Positions 29,928 through 38,428 of a DNA stretch of 64,000 nt are shown here, one piece after another. Made by a program: the position numbers and the translations under genes. Source of the stretch: Vreelandella lutescens (GTDB lineage: Bacteria; Pseudomonadota; Gammaproteobacteria; Pseudomonadales; Halomonadaceae); the NCBI RefSeq assembly GCF_014640815.1, contig NZ_BMHM01000005.1, positions 242,702 to 306,701 on the forward strand, read 5' to 3'. A model generated the notes under the pieces. It searched no databases. It had not been told where the DNA came from and worked only from the letters and a program-made list of their open reading frames with translations. Position 1 is the stretch's first letter, and each line of letters opens with the position of its first letter.

Positions 29928-30908
29928 TTACTGGTTATCGTTGGCTTGTGGCGTGTTTTGTGGCACTTGTTGTTCAGGCACCGGCTCATTACGCATTACG
30001 TCATCGAATGGGGGCTCATCGGCGAGCATCCCGTCCGGCATACTGCTCTCTGATACAGTGTCGTCTGCTGAGAGAATACCTGGGTTACGAATGGCTTCAG
30101 CAATCTCGGGTAACAGCACCACTAGCTCAATACGCCGATTAATCGGATCCGTGGGCGCAGTGTCAGCCAACAACACACGATCAGCAAAGCCCGATACACG
30201 CAATAATTGATCTGGATCAAGCCCACCGCCCACTAGCTCACGTCGTGAGGCGTTTGCGCGGTCGTTAGAGAGCTCCCAGTTGCTGTAACCACGGTAGCCA
30301 CCGACATAAGGGACACTATCGGTATGTCCACTGATGCTTAAGTCATTCGGCAAATCGTTAAGCAGCGGTGCCATCGTGCGCAGCAGGCTTCGCATGTAAG
30401 GGGCGACTTGGTCGCTACCCAGTTCAAACATCGGCCGTTGCTCGGTGTCCAGCAGTTGGATACGCAGCCCTTCTCGGGTCAAGTCAAAGCGCATCTGATT
30501 GCGCAGTTCGCGTAGCTCCGGATCACGCTCAATGGCACGCTCGATACGCTCTTGTAAATCGTTGAAGAAGCGTCGTTCTTGGGCACTTGGCCGGGTATGC
30601 TGCAACACGTCAATGCGCGCACGCTCGCCGTCGCTATGCGTCGGATCGGGGCCGCCCCCAGGAATCACGCTTGTGCTGCCCGAACGATCTCCACCGGTAA
30701 TGGCCGTCACAAGCGGTGTACTAAAGTACTCTGCGACGCCTTGCCGGGTCTCTTCGCTTGAAACACTCAAAATCCACATCACCAAGAACAGTGCCATCAA
30801 GGCGGTCATAAAGTCCGCCAGTGCAATTTTCCAGGCACCGCCATGGTGGGCGTGAACAACTTTTTTACGCCTGATAACAATCGGGCGCTTATCCCCACCC
30901 TTACTCAT
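29928..30908 (-). CDS. motB: Flagellar stator protein MotB
   Basis: A classical MotB of 326 residues: basic N-terminus, one membrane helix with the proton-carrying aspartate in WKIALADFMTALMALFLVMW, a plug/linker, an OmpA-like domain (LSISGHTDSVPY, NWELSNDRA, VSGFADRVLL, NRRIELVVLL) and a Pro/Asn-rich acidic tail of about 60 residues. It forms the proton-driven stator with MotA; the two genes overlap by four bases. Confidence 0.97.
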   Translation of the reverse strand: MSKGGDKRPIVIRRKKVVHAHHGGAWKIALADFMTALMALFLVMWILSVSSEETRQGVAEYFSTPLVTAITGGDRSGSTSVIPGGGPDPTHSDGERARIDVLQHTRPSAQERRFFNDLQERIERAIERDPELRELRNQMRFDLTREGLRIQLLDTEQRPMFELGSDQVAPYMRSLLRTMAPLLNDLPNDLSISGHTDSVPYVGGYRGYSNWELSNDRANASRRELVGGGLDPDQLLRVSGFADRVLLADTAPTDPINRRIELVVLLPEIAEAIRNPGILSADDTVSESSMPDGMLADEPPFDDVMRNEPVPEQQVPQNTPQANDNQ

Positions 30909-31774
30909 GCATTACCGCCCTTTTTGGCGTCACGCACATACTCTTCTAACTCAGTAAAGCTGGGCCGTTCTGCAGTGTGCAGCGCTTTACGCCCAAACTC
31001 GACAGCAAGCTGTGGTGCATACCCGTGCAAGCTGGCCAGTAGCGTCACGCGGATACACTGAAGCATTTTTTCCGCTTCTTTGGCCTGACGATCAGCGTAA
31101 CTCGCAATCGGGCTAATAAACCCGTAGCCCATCAATATGCCTAGGAAGGTGCCCACGAGAGCCATGGCAATCATCTGCCCCATTTGCTCTGCTGTCGCAT
31201 CGGCATAGGTAAGCGCCTTAATAACCCCCATGACCGCCGCCACAATGCCAAATGCAGGCATGGCGTCACCCACCTTAGAAATGGCATCAATGGGGATATG
31301 GGCCTCTTGTTCAAAGACCTCAATTTCATGAAGCATCAGCTCATCGATTTCCATGGGCTCCATGCCGCCACTGACCATCAGGCGTAAGTAGTCGGTTAAA
31401 AAGTTCATGATATGAGGATCAGCAAGCACCGAGGGGTGCTCTTGAAAGAGAGGGCTTTCTTGAGGATTATCGATATCACGCTCAATACCCAGCATGCCCT
31501 CGCGACGCACCTTGGAGAGAATTTTGTACTGCAGCGCCATGAGTTCCATATATAGCGCTTTGTTATATTTCTTCGTTCGTTTCAGCCGCGGCAAGATTTT
31601 AAAGGTTGCCTTGATCGCCTTGCCGTTGTTGGACGCAATAAACGCACCTACGCCAGCACCGCCGATAATAAGCAGCTCAAGTGGCTGATAGAGGGGGCCC
31701 ATACTTCCACCTGCAAGCACATAGCCGCCGAATACGCACACCAGTACGACCACATAACCTAAAAGAATCAGCAC
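30905..31774 (-). CDS. motA: Flagellar stator protein MotA
   Basis: A 289-residue four-helix protein close to E. coli MotA (295): ILLGYVVVLVCVFGGYVLAG, the cytoplasmic FliG-contact loop, PAFGIVAAVMGVIKAL and GTFLGILMGYGFISP with the conserved prolines. The frame is open to 31843, but the MotA N-terminus corresponds to GTG 31774, which follows AAGGA by eight bases. First gene of the mot-che array; I saw no sigma-28 promoter in the roughly 220 bp before it. Confidence 0.95.
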   Translation of the reverse strand: MLILLGYVVVLVCVFGGYVLAGGSMGPLYQPLELLIIGGAGVGAFIASNNGKAIKATFKILPRLKRTKKYNKALYMELMALQYKILSKVRREGMLGIERDIDNPQESPLFQEHPSVLADPHIMNFLTDYLRLMVSGGMEPMEIDELMLHEIEVFEQEAHIPIDAISKVGDAMPAFGIVAAVMGVIKALTYADATAEQMGQMIAMALVGTFLGILMGYGFISPIASYADRQAKEAEKMLQCIRVTLLASLHGYAPQLAVEFGRKALHTAERPSFTELEEYVRDAKKGGNA

Positions 31775-31996
31775 AAGCAGAGTCCTTGCGATATCAGTTT
31801 TTTTATCAACAGAGCAGAGCCTCTGGCTTATCCACGCAGGCACCGCTCTATCCCAAGTGCTACTTCACCACATCATACTCAGTTGCAGGCGATGCTTAAT
31901 GAGAAAGTACCACTGCCTTTTACCGCTATCTATCCATTAAAGAAGTAGTTTATTAATTCTCAGCCTGACGGATAGAGGCGTGACAATTTTCTACGT

Positions 31997-32521
31997 TCAA
32001 CGCGCTGCTTTTCGGGTTTTACCTGCACGTGACGGCGGCTGGCAGATACCGCACACGTAATCGTGGGTCGGGCTATGGGCATGGGCCACAAAGTGGCCTT
32101 CACAGCGAGTACAGGTGGTCAGCTGTAATAGGTCGCTTTCAAAAAAACGCACTAGCGTCCAGGCGCGAGTCAGCCCCAACACGGGCTCTACACGCTCCAG
32201 GGAAATTTGCTCTTCGTACAAGCGGTACGCTTTTACAAATGCATCAATCCGCTCGCAGCCCGCACCTTTCAGTAGGCCTATATAGATGTTGTAAAAAAAA
32301 GAGGAGTGCACGTTAGGCAGCCAAGTGACAAACCAGTCTGCTGAAAACGGCAACATTCCCTTAGGTGGAGACATGCCACGCACTTCTTTATAGAGCTTAA
32401 TCAGGCGCGTACGGCTTAACTCTGTCTCTGTTTCCAACACCTGAAGACGTGCACCTAATTCAATCAGCTCTATCGCCAGCTGTACTTGGTGCATTTCATC
32501 AACCAAGCTTTTCTGGCTCAC
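31997..32521 (-). CDS. flhC: Flagellar master regulator FlhC
   Basis: FlhC joins FlhD as FlhD4C2 to activate early and middle flagellar operons. The 174-residue protein carries the four zinc-binding cysteines of the family, in CTRC and, 17 residues later, CGIC, and ends in a basic tail. Its start overlaps the flhD stop by four bases. Confidence 0.95.
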   Translation of the reverse strand: MSQKSLVDEMHQVQLAIELIELGARLQVLETETELSRTRLIKLYKEVRGMSPPKGMLPFSADWFVTWLPNVHSSFFYNIYIGLLKGAGCERIDAFVKAYRLYEEQISLERVEPVLGLTRAWTLVRFFESDLLQLTTCTRCEGHFVAHAHSPTHDYVCGICQPPSRAGKTRKAAR

Positions 32522-32850
32522 TTCGACTCTCCTGAGGTGAACGATGTCATCGGCTCACAGGCTGACAGCAGTGATGCATGCAGCCCTGCTAGCCCTTGAT
32601 CGCGTGGGTTTTCTAGAATGTCGCGCAACCGTTGACCACTGGCGTGGCTAAATCGACACACTAGTTGATTACTCCGCGCAAGCTTGGTCAGTTGCCAGGC
32701 ATTCAGCGAGACCAATAGATCAGCGAGCTCGCCGTCGATTTTTAATCGGAACATGGCAGCCTCGCGATCTTCGCTCAGTAAGCGTTGCGCAAGTAATAGG
32801 TACGCTAAGTTAATTTCTTGAATTTCATCGAGAAAGCTTGTTTGACTCAT
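32518..32850 (-). CDS. flhD: Flagellar master regulator FlhD
   Basis: A 110-residue helical protein. The family N-terminus ([18 protein letters not shown]) and the disulfide-forming cysteine in NQLVCRFSH are visible. It precedes flhC with a four-base overlap. The 105 bp upstream contain a TATAAT at 32894-32889 on the minus strand but no clear -35 box. FlhDC marks the flagellar hierarchy as enteric-type rather than FleQ/sigma-54. Confidence 0.93.
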   Translation of the reverse strand: MSQTSFLDEIQEINLAYLLLAQRLLSEDREAAMFRLKIDGELADLLVSLNAWQLTKLARSNQLVCRFSHASGQRLRDILENPRDQGLAGLHASLLSACEPMTSFTSGESK

Positions 32851-32955
32851 AGTGTCCCATCGAACGACACAGGCGCTACATTGTGACCATTATACTGGCG
32901 CCATTAATGACTTTTTCTTACCCCGCATCATGGTTGCATACAACGCTTGTATTGG

Positions 32956-33249
32956 CTACTTGAGCCTCTCACGCTGATTCAGCCCATCATCCGATAGTTC
33001 AAATACCCAGACGAGCAGCTCAGCAACCACTTGATACAAACTAGCAGGTATCTCCGCATCTAAATCTAGCTGCATAAGTAGCGCCACCAGCTCTGGGGCA
33101 TCGTGGACATAAATCCCCTGACGCTGAGCTTCGGCCATGATGCGTTCGGCCAATTCGCCGTATCCTTTTGCCACCACGCGGGGGGCCTGCTCACCTTCTT
33201 GATACGCCAGCGCGACGGCTTGTCGACGGCGTTCACCCGAGGTCGCCAT
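32956..33249 (-). CDS. Free FlhB C-terminal-domain protein (FhlB/FlhX-like)
   Basis: A 97-residue protein that aligns with the cytoplasmic domain of FlhB just after its cleavage point: AVALAYQEGEQAPRVVAKGY parallels AVALVYQEG...PRLVAKGA of FlhB, and LYQVVAELLVWVFEL parallels LYTAVAEVMAWAY. It has no membrane helices and no NPTH, so it resembles FlhB-CC after cleavage. Such proteins can replace FlhB-CC in Helicobacter. The second of two tandem ATGs (33249) has GGAGGG at normal spacing. Overlaps the end of the fliK-like gene. Confidence 0.82.
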   Translation of the reverse strand: MATSGERRRQAVALAYQEGEQAPRVVAKGYGELAERIMAEAQRQGIYVHDAPELVALLMQLDLDAEIPASLYQVVAELLVWVFELSDDGLNQRERLK

Positions 33250-34444
33250 CATCGCCCTCCAATGTTACATATCTAACCTTCACATACACTTGGCGAAAAT
33301 CAAATGCGTTTAAACGCTGTTCTAGCGCACTCACTCCCGCGTCTAGACGCTGCTGCGTAGAAGCATTATCCGTGGTTAGGTCAACGCTTAATGCCCCCTG
33401 GTAAAGCGAAAGCGCAACGCTAAAACTGCCAAGGTTGGGCACGTCCAGCTGCATTTCAGAGCGCCACCCCTCTTCGGCGCCCTCCTCTTCAGCTGTCGTG
33501 TTCTTTTGCCCGTCACGACCAGGCAAATTAATCACGAGCGCCATAAAAATACCGGCCCACACATCACCTTCCCAGCGTAGCGTGGGCATCACTAACATTT
33601 CTAACTGCTGACGCACTAACCCTTGCAGGCTGTCGTGAACAATCTCTTTTGGGCCCCGTGCGGACACCGCGAGCTCGCTATTAGCGGGCAGTGCTACCGG
33701 TAGAGGAGGCGCTTCTCGACGCTCTCCAATCAAAGGAGATTGTGGGGCGTTGGGGCTAGGCGGCAGAATGGCTGGCCGTTCAAGCAGCAACCTATCGCCT
33801 GCAGCAGCGACCAAAGGGGTGTTAGGCAAAATAGACGGCGATGCTTGACTGGCCAATAACGCAGAGGCAGGCGCGGCGCTCAGTACCGCCGACGTAAAAC
33901 TGGGGACAAACATACCAGCAGGACGTGGCCCTGGCTGCATTTGCGGCTCCCGCAACAGCTGCTGCCGAGTCGCGTCTCCTTGATACCAGCGCTTCAAGTG
34001 TGATTCATAAAACAAACCGCTATCCCGAATGCTTGCCTCTAAACGGCTCGCTAACACGGGGGCCGACGGCGATTCCTGAGCGGGCATTAACGGAGCCTGA
34101 GGGCGTAGCACGGTAGGAGGGGCTGGAAAGCGCAGCAGTACATCGGCAATAGTGCGTGCAGCGGGGCTGAAGTGGGTTTGAGTGGAACTTGGCGCACCAC
34201 TTGGCAGCGCACCCGGCTGGGCTTGACGCCCTCCCTCCAAGGCTCCCGGCAGGCGCTTCAAATCCCCTAATAAGGGGGGCAAAGGCCGCCCGTCCAACCC
34301 AGCATCACCCTGAAGCGCACGCGGACCATCACCTGCATAAACAGGTTGAACCGGTGCATTTAATGCACGCTGTGTTGACACCTCGGCTTGGCGTCCAAGC
34401 ACTTGATGTAAAAGGGTGTCGATAAGCGGCGTGATGCCACTCAC
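33233..34444 (-). CDS. Second FliK-like hook-length/export-switch protein
   Basis: A 403-residue protein: a short N-terminus, a long Pro/Ala/Ser-rich unstructured middle, and a C-terminal beta-rich domain (about 265-395; LRWEGDVWAGIFMALVI ... LGSFSVALSLYQGALSVDL). This layout is that of FliK, whose C-domain contacts FlhB to end hook export. The main fliK is at 43803, so this is a second, divergent copy. It starts at GTG overlapping the fliT stop (GTGA) and overlaps the FlhB C-domain gene, making a FliK-FlhBc pair. Confidence 0.72.
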   Translation of the reverse strand: MSGITPLIDTLLHQVLGRQAEVSTQRALNAPVQPVYAGDGPRALQGDAGLDGRPLPPLLGDLKRLPGALEGGRQAQPGALPSGAPSSTQTHFSPAARTIADVLLRFPAPPTVLRPQAPLMPAQESPSAPVLASRLEASIRDSGLFYESHLKRWYQGDATRQQLLREPQMQPGPRPAGMFVPSFTSAVLSAAPASALLASQASPSILPNTPLVAAAGDRLLLERPAILPPSPNAPQSPLIGERREAPPLPVALPANSELAVSARGPKEIVHDSLQGLVRQQLEMLVMPTLRWEGDVWAGIFMALVINLPGRDGQKNTTAEEEGAEEGWRSEMQLDVPNLGSFSVALSLYQGALSVDLTTDNASTQQRLDAGVSALEQRLNAFDFRQVYVKVRYVTLEGDDGDLG

Positions 34445-34848
34445 GATGCCCCCTTATCGCGGGAAGGATCACTCTCATGATCGCTATATACACCCTGTTG
34501 AGGGGCGTAGGCACGGTGCAGATCCCGCTGTCGCTGGGTAACCCCAATCAACTTACCAAGCTCGTCGCGCCTAGCGACCAAACGACGTCGAATTTCAACG
34601 TCGTGCTCTAGAATTTGTTCGAGCAACTCAGTTTTACGCTGCTTGCCCTGGGCATCTAGCGTCACCGTTACATCTAACGTGCGAAGCTCTTCCACTAACA
34701 CTACGTAGTTGCTGCGCTGCTCAATCAGCTCTGCCCACTGCTCGGCGTTTGCAAGCTCATGCATGTAATTAACACGCACCAATAGCTTAGCGTAGGCATC
34801 TAGGAGTGCCTGTTGAGAATGACTATGCGCTGTTTCGGAAGCCGCCAT
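34441..34848 (-). CDS. fliT: Flagellar export chaperone FliT
   Basis: A 135-residue helical protein in the FliT position after fliS; FliT chaperones the cap protein FliD and can restrain FlhDC. The N-terminal helix (LLDAYAKLLVRVNYMHELA) fits. The open frame reaches 35010 inside fliS, but the ATG at 34848 just after the fliS stop gives the family length. The sequence is divergent, so assignment rests partly on position. Confidence 0.78.
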   Translation of the reverse strand: MAASETAHSHSQQALLDAYAKLLVRVNYMHELANAEQWAELIEQRSNYVVLVEELRTLDVTVTLDAQGKQRKTELLEQILEHDVEIRRRLVARRDELGKLIGVTQRQRDLHRAYAPQQGVYSDHESDPSRDKGAS

Positions 34849-34855
34849 GCTTGCC

Positions 34856-35272
34856 TCATGCACTTTGCTGTTGACCGATTTCACGCCATGCGGAGGCGAT
34901 ATCTTCCAGCAGCCGCTCAGCCTGATTAAGACTCTCTTCGTCGTTGCGCAAATTAGCCGCCAACAGCAAGCGAGCAATATAGTCGTACAGCGAGGCAAGT
35001 CGCTCTGCAATCACACCGCCTTTCTCTTGATCCAGAGCAGCCGCCAAACCGTTGTTAATGATGTCGAGCGCCTTGGAGATTGAGCGCCCTTTTTCTGCTC
35101 TGTTCCCAGCCTGCATATGAATACGTGCTGCACGGATGGCGGCCTGAGCGCCGTCAAACAGCATCACAATCAGCTGATGCGGGTCAGCAGACATGACACC
35201 ACTTTCAACGCCAACACGGGCATAAGCATTTGCGCCACGTCCGTTACCGGCGCCACCGCGAGTGTAGGTCAT
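34856..35272 (-). CDS. fliS: Flagellin export chaperone FliS
   Basis: FliS binds flagellin and keeps it unfolded until export. The 138-residue protein shows AYARVGVESGVMSADPHQLIVMLFDGA in overlapping parts (VMSADPHQLIVMLFDGA is the family hallmark). ATG 35272 lies nine bases after AAGGAG; an open frame further up lacks FliS features. A sigma-28 promoter lies about 100 bp upstream. Its usual neighbours fliC and fliD are absent here. Confidence 0.93.
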   Translation of the reverse strand: MTYTRGGAGNGRGANAYARVGVESGVMSADPHQLIVMLFDGAQAAIRAARIHMQAGNRAEKGRSISKALDIINNGLAAALDQEKGGVIAERLASLYDYIARLLLAANLRNDEESLNQAERLLEDIASAWREIGQQQSA

Positions 35273-35370
35273 TAGCGGGCACTCCTTTATAGGGTAAAAC
35301 AACAGCAGTGCCATAAGCGGAATCTGCTGTTTAGTATTCAAGGTTGAGCATGTTTGCTCAGCTATAAAAT

Positions 35371-35397
35371 ATATCGGCGTCGCATCTACAGACTTTA
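35371..35397 (-). promoter_or_regulatory. Sigma-28 (FliA) promoter of fliS operon
   Basis: On the minus strand: TAAAGTCT, 11 bases, GCCGATAT. This is the FliA consensus (TAAAGTTT-N11-GCCGATAA) with two changes. It points to fliS-fliT-second fliK-FlhB C-domain. Confidence 0.75.
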
Positions 35398-35442
35398 ACG
35401 CCTCATTACTTTTAATTCTGCTAGCGCCGCACACTCGGGCAC

Positions 35443-37134
35443 TTAGGTAGACACCGCCACTTCACGGACAGGTTTACCCAGGCGCTCGAAGACATCACCA
35501 CGCACGATGCCACCTAACGTATCGCGCATAGGCGGTTCGGGCTGCTGAGTAAGCACGACCTCTAACGGCGCGCCCCGATCATCCAGGCGCAAAATCCAGG
35601 CAAACTGTTCGCTTGAGAATAGCGCTAACGAGCCGACTGGCAATGTCTTAAAATGCTCGATGTAACGTTTAATCCAGCGAGGATCAAACTGATGGGGATG
35701 CGCCAGCAAGTGACGATATATTTGCTGAGCGGTTCGCCCTGGCCGGTCTGGCCGATCACGACGCATCGCTTCCACCACATCCACCACAGCGCTGGCTTTT
35801 GCCAACTCGTTAATATCATCTCCGGTCAACCCTTCTGGGTAGCCGCTACCGTCGAGACGTTCGTTAATGCCACCAATGACCGCTTGGGCAACGGTGGCGG
35901 ATAGCCACTGACACGTATGCAGTCGCGCCAACAGTAATGACACATGCTCACTCAACGCCTGACGGTGCGTTGCTTCAAAATTGGGAGATTTAAACACCAC
36001 CTGCGGAATCAGCGCTTTACCAAGATCATGCACCAAACCGCTGGCGACAATCGCTTTGCGCACCTCCCGAGGCATATTGGCACCGACTAAATCGAGCAGG
36101 TGCACGGCAACGGCTATCCCGTGCCTGACGAGCAAGGGCTCAAGCGATAGACAACGCGAAGCAAACAACAAGGCTTCACGATCTTCTTCGTGAAGCGCAA
36201 GCAAACGATCCGCATTGCGGGATAGCTGCCTTGAGTCGATATCACTGCCCTGCTGAAGCAGCAGCAGCTGCGCATCAAGATAAGCGGCCACTTTTACTAG
36301 ACGGCGCGCCGTAGGCGTCGCGTAGCGGCGAATATCGCGCCGACCCACGTGCTCGGTATCAGGCATTCGCTTGCCCGGCTGCTCAAATAGCGGCGACGGC
36401 TGACGCTCTTCCTGCACTTCTTTCTTATAGCGCGCGGCTTCTCGCTCAATCTCGCAGACAAAGTACCAAATCTGCCGCTCTTGCTCGGATGTGCAGCCAG
36501 CAAACCGAAAACCGACACGCAGCAGATGTCGCTCAGGGTCAGTTTTTTGATGGCGAGCAATACCGTGAACTTCAAAGTAGGTGCCGTTGGGGAAGGTAAA
36601 AGCTAGCTTCAGAGGCTCGTCAGTCTCTGCTAACACGCCACTGGCCGTAAGCGGGAGCTCAAGCTGGCAGCCGTCTTGCGAGAGGTCGCGCAACTCACCT
36701 AACGCACTGTCATCACTGTCTCCAAAGACCGTAGCTGCGACCACCATGCCCATGCGCAGCTCAGCGCGATAAGACTCTCGGCGCTGGAGCACATCGACGG
36801 TAGCGGGATAATCACTACAGCACAGAAAACGTCCGCCAGACCGGCGAGTCTCCGTTAATGAGAGCAGAGGCGTTCGCACCACCTTGCCCTGAGACTGCCC
36901 GCGCAGAAAAAACTGCTCGCCCTGCTGAAGACGACTTAACAGGTAATCCACAGACGATAGGTCCATGACGAGCGTATCACCCTCGTGCTGCTCCATCAGC
37001 ACAATGGGCTCAGGTCGCGCATCAGGGGTAGCGAGGCAAAGAGACACCCCACCGCTCTCTATCATGGTATTTAGAAGAGAGCTAATTGCCGCCGGGCTGG
37101 TGACGCTCTCGTACTCATCTTGCTGAACTTCCAT
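35443..37134 (-). CDS. YcgR-PilZ c-di-GMP receptor fused to degenerate HD-GYP domain
   Basis: A 563-residue fusion. Residues 1-110 resemble the YcgR N-domain (PilZN). A PilZ domain follows (about 115-235) with RRESYR (R119, R123) and DLSQDG (D150, S152, G155), the c-di-GMP-binding signature. Residues 320-500 are HD-GYP-like: His338, H369-D370 with K373, His397, GSGYP at 429-433 and Asp452. The two histidines of the usual HHE before DGSGYP read Ile423-Asn424, so some metal ligands are missing and phosphodiesterase activity is doubtful. YcgR brakes the motor; the extra domain is not part of classical YcgR. It lies between flaG (divergent) and fliS. Confidence 0.85.
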   Translation of the reverse strand: MEVQQDEYESVTSPAAISSLLNTMIESGGVSLCLATPDARPEPIVLMEQHEGDTLVMDLSSVDYLLSRLQQGEQFFLRGQSQGKVVRTPLLSLTETRRSGGRFLCCSDYPATVDVLQRRESYRAELRMGMVVAATVFGDSDDSALGELRDLSQDGCQLELPLTASGVLAETDEPLKLAFTFPNGTYFEVHGIARHQKTDPERHLLRVGFRFAGCTSEQERQIWYFVCEIEREAARYKKEVQEERQPSPLFEQPGKRMPDTEHVGRRDIRRYATPTARRLVKVAAYLDAQLLLLQQGSDIDSRQLSRNADRLLALHEEDREALLFASRCLSLEPLLVRHGIAVAVHLLDLVGANMPREVRKAIVASGLVHDLGKALIPQVVFKSPNFEATHRQALSEHVSLLLARLHTCQWLSATVAQAVIGGINERLDGSGYPEGLTGDDINELAKASAVVDVVEAMRRDRPDRPGRTAQQIYRHLLAHPHQFDPRWIKRYIEHFKTLPVGSLALFSSEQFAWILRLDDRGAPLEVVLTQQPEPPMRDTLGGIVRGDVFERLGKPVREVAVST

Positions 37135-37270
37135 GCGTGCCTCGCTTTCCCCAAACGCGTTATGCGTTAACGCTCATCACAAAGCAGCAGAGCATAACAG
37201 AAGCTTTTATCCAGCCGTATGCCCGCCATAGGACTAATAACACTTTTCTTTTCGTCTATAGTAAAAAGGA

Positions 37271-37297
37271 TAAAGTTTGTGACAACCGCGCCGATAG
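37271..37297 (+). promoter_or_regulatory. Sigma-28 (FliA) promoter of flaG
   Basis: TAAAGTTT, 11 bases, GCCGATAG: one base from the perfect FliA consensus. It lies about 95 bp before flaG. Confidence 0.82.
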
Positions 37298-37392
37298 ACT
37301 TTAAAAGAGGCTCATTACCAAACGGCCTCACTGCCTCCCTGCAGCTACGTTACCCAGCCCCTTCGGGCTTATGAATAAGAGGAACGTTATAT

Positions 37393-37749
37393 ATGAGCCC
37401 ATTCTCTATTGACCTAACCACCTCACTCGCTACTCCTGCCCTATCGCAGGAGCGCCTTATACGACCAACCGACCCTTTACCCGCGGCTCCCCCCACAGGC
37501 GAAGATGAAGTCACCGAGGCTAAGCAAGCGACAAGAGAGGCACTGGTTGAACCGATACAGCGTATCAACGATGTCATGAGGCCTCGTGGGCTCGAATTTG
37601 ATATTAGTGAGGAGTCTACTCGCATCATCACGCGGGTGATCGACCGAGAGACAGGCGATGTCATACGCCAAATACCGGCAGAAGAAGTGCTACTAATGGC
37701 AGAACAACTTGAAGCGCTGCAAGGAAAGCTGATCTCGCTTGAGGCATAA
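37393..37749 (+). CDS. flaG: FlaG family flagellar protein
   Basis: A 118-residue protein. The C-terminal half is the FlaG domain: LEFDISEESTRIITRVIDR followed by TGDVIRQIPAEEVL. FlaG proteins are small, linked to filament length or flagellin, and usually lie by fliD. The ATG has GAGGAA upstream. A sigma-28 promoter drives it. No flagellin or cap gene follows; the next gene is fliE on the opposite strand. Confidence 0.87.
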   Translation: MSPFSIDLTTSLATPALSQERLIRPTDPLPAAPPTGEDEVTEAKQATREALVEPIQRINDVMRPRGLEFDISEESTRIITRVIDRETGDVIRQIPAEEVLLMAEQLEALQGKLISLEA

Positions 37750-37845
37750 TATGGCTGGCGAATGCGGCTCAGCGCAGAGAAGTACGCTCAAGCCGCTCTT
37801 GCCTTCAAGCATGTCGACACAGCGTCCTGATGATCGTTTTATGCC

Positions 37846-38172
37846 TTAAACCTGCATATTCATAACGTCTCGGTAAGCGGTCACCAACCGGTTCCGCACC
37901 TGCATTCCCATCTGAAAGGCAACGCTCGCTTTCTGCATATCGACCATGACGTCGTTAAGCTCGATATTCGGCTCTCCCGCCTGAAATGCCATCGCCTTAG
38001 CATTTGACGCTTGCTGCAAACGGTTGATGCGCTGAATAGAGGCCTGCAGCTCACTACCGAAACCAGACTGCCCGACCGCCGTGGAGACTTGCTCGCCCTT
38101 AATGGGCTGAGCTGCCTGAGCAGCGAGCCCCTGCATCTGCTGCAACGCAGACTGTATGGAAGGTGAACTCAT
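37846..38172 (-). CDS. fliE: Flagellar hook-basal body protein FliE
   Basis: FliE links the MS ring to the rod and is the first exported protein. The 108-residue product has the conserved C-terminus (NDVMVDMQKASVAFQMGMQVRNRLV in two motifs: VDMQKASVAFQMGMQ and RNRLVTAYRDVMNM). Of two in-frame ATGs, 38172 has GAGG at seven bases. It is alone and divergent from fliF. Confidence 0.94.
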   Translation of the reverse strand: MSSPSIQSALQQMQGLAAQAAQPIKGEQVSTAVGQSGFGSELQASIQRINRLQQASNAKAMAFQAGEPNIELNDVMVDMQKASVAFQMGMQVRNRLVTAYRDVMNMQV

Positions 38173-38255
38173 ACGCATGCCTCAATTCGCAAGAAATCAT
38201 TTAATGCTGAAAGCCTACCATTAGTACGAAAAGCGTCATACGTACAAATGCGTGT

Positions 38256-38272
38256 GAAAAGCCAAGCTTTTC
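38256..38272. promoter_or_regulatory. Palindrome in the fliE-fliF intergenic region
   Basis: GAAAAGC and GCTTTTC face each other across three bases, in the roughly 255-bp divergent region. It could be a regulator site or a small hairpin. I could not identify a clear FlhDC box nearby. Confidence 0.25.
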
Positions 38273-38428
38273 GTTCATTTATGGTCGACGCACCCCCGGA
38301 TAATGGCGTTCATCACAATTCCGCTTCATCCTTTCAGCGGATAACCGCGATTGACGGATATAGCCTATGCCTTCTTTGGTGATGCGCCTTGGTCGACACC
38401 CGTTTTGCCTGCCCTTATGGAGGGACGC

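Noticed and set aside
31775..31996. Sigma-28 promoter before motA
   Set aside because: Several TTATC/CTATC strings exist on the right strand, but none has the matching -35 half at 11 bases.
32851..32955. flhDC promoter with TATAAT at 32894-32889
   Set aside because: The -10 box is good, but no -35 box or activator site could be supported.
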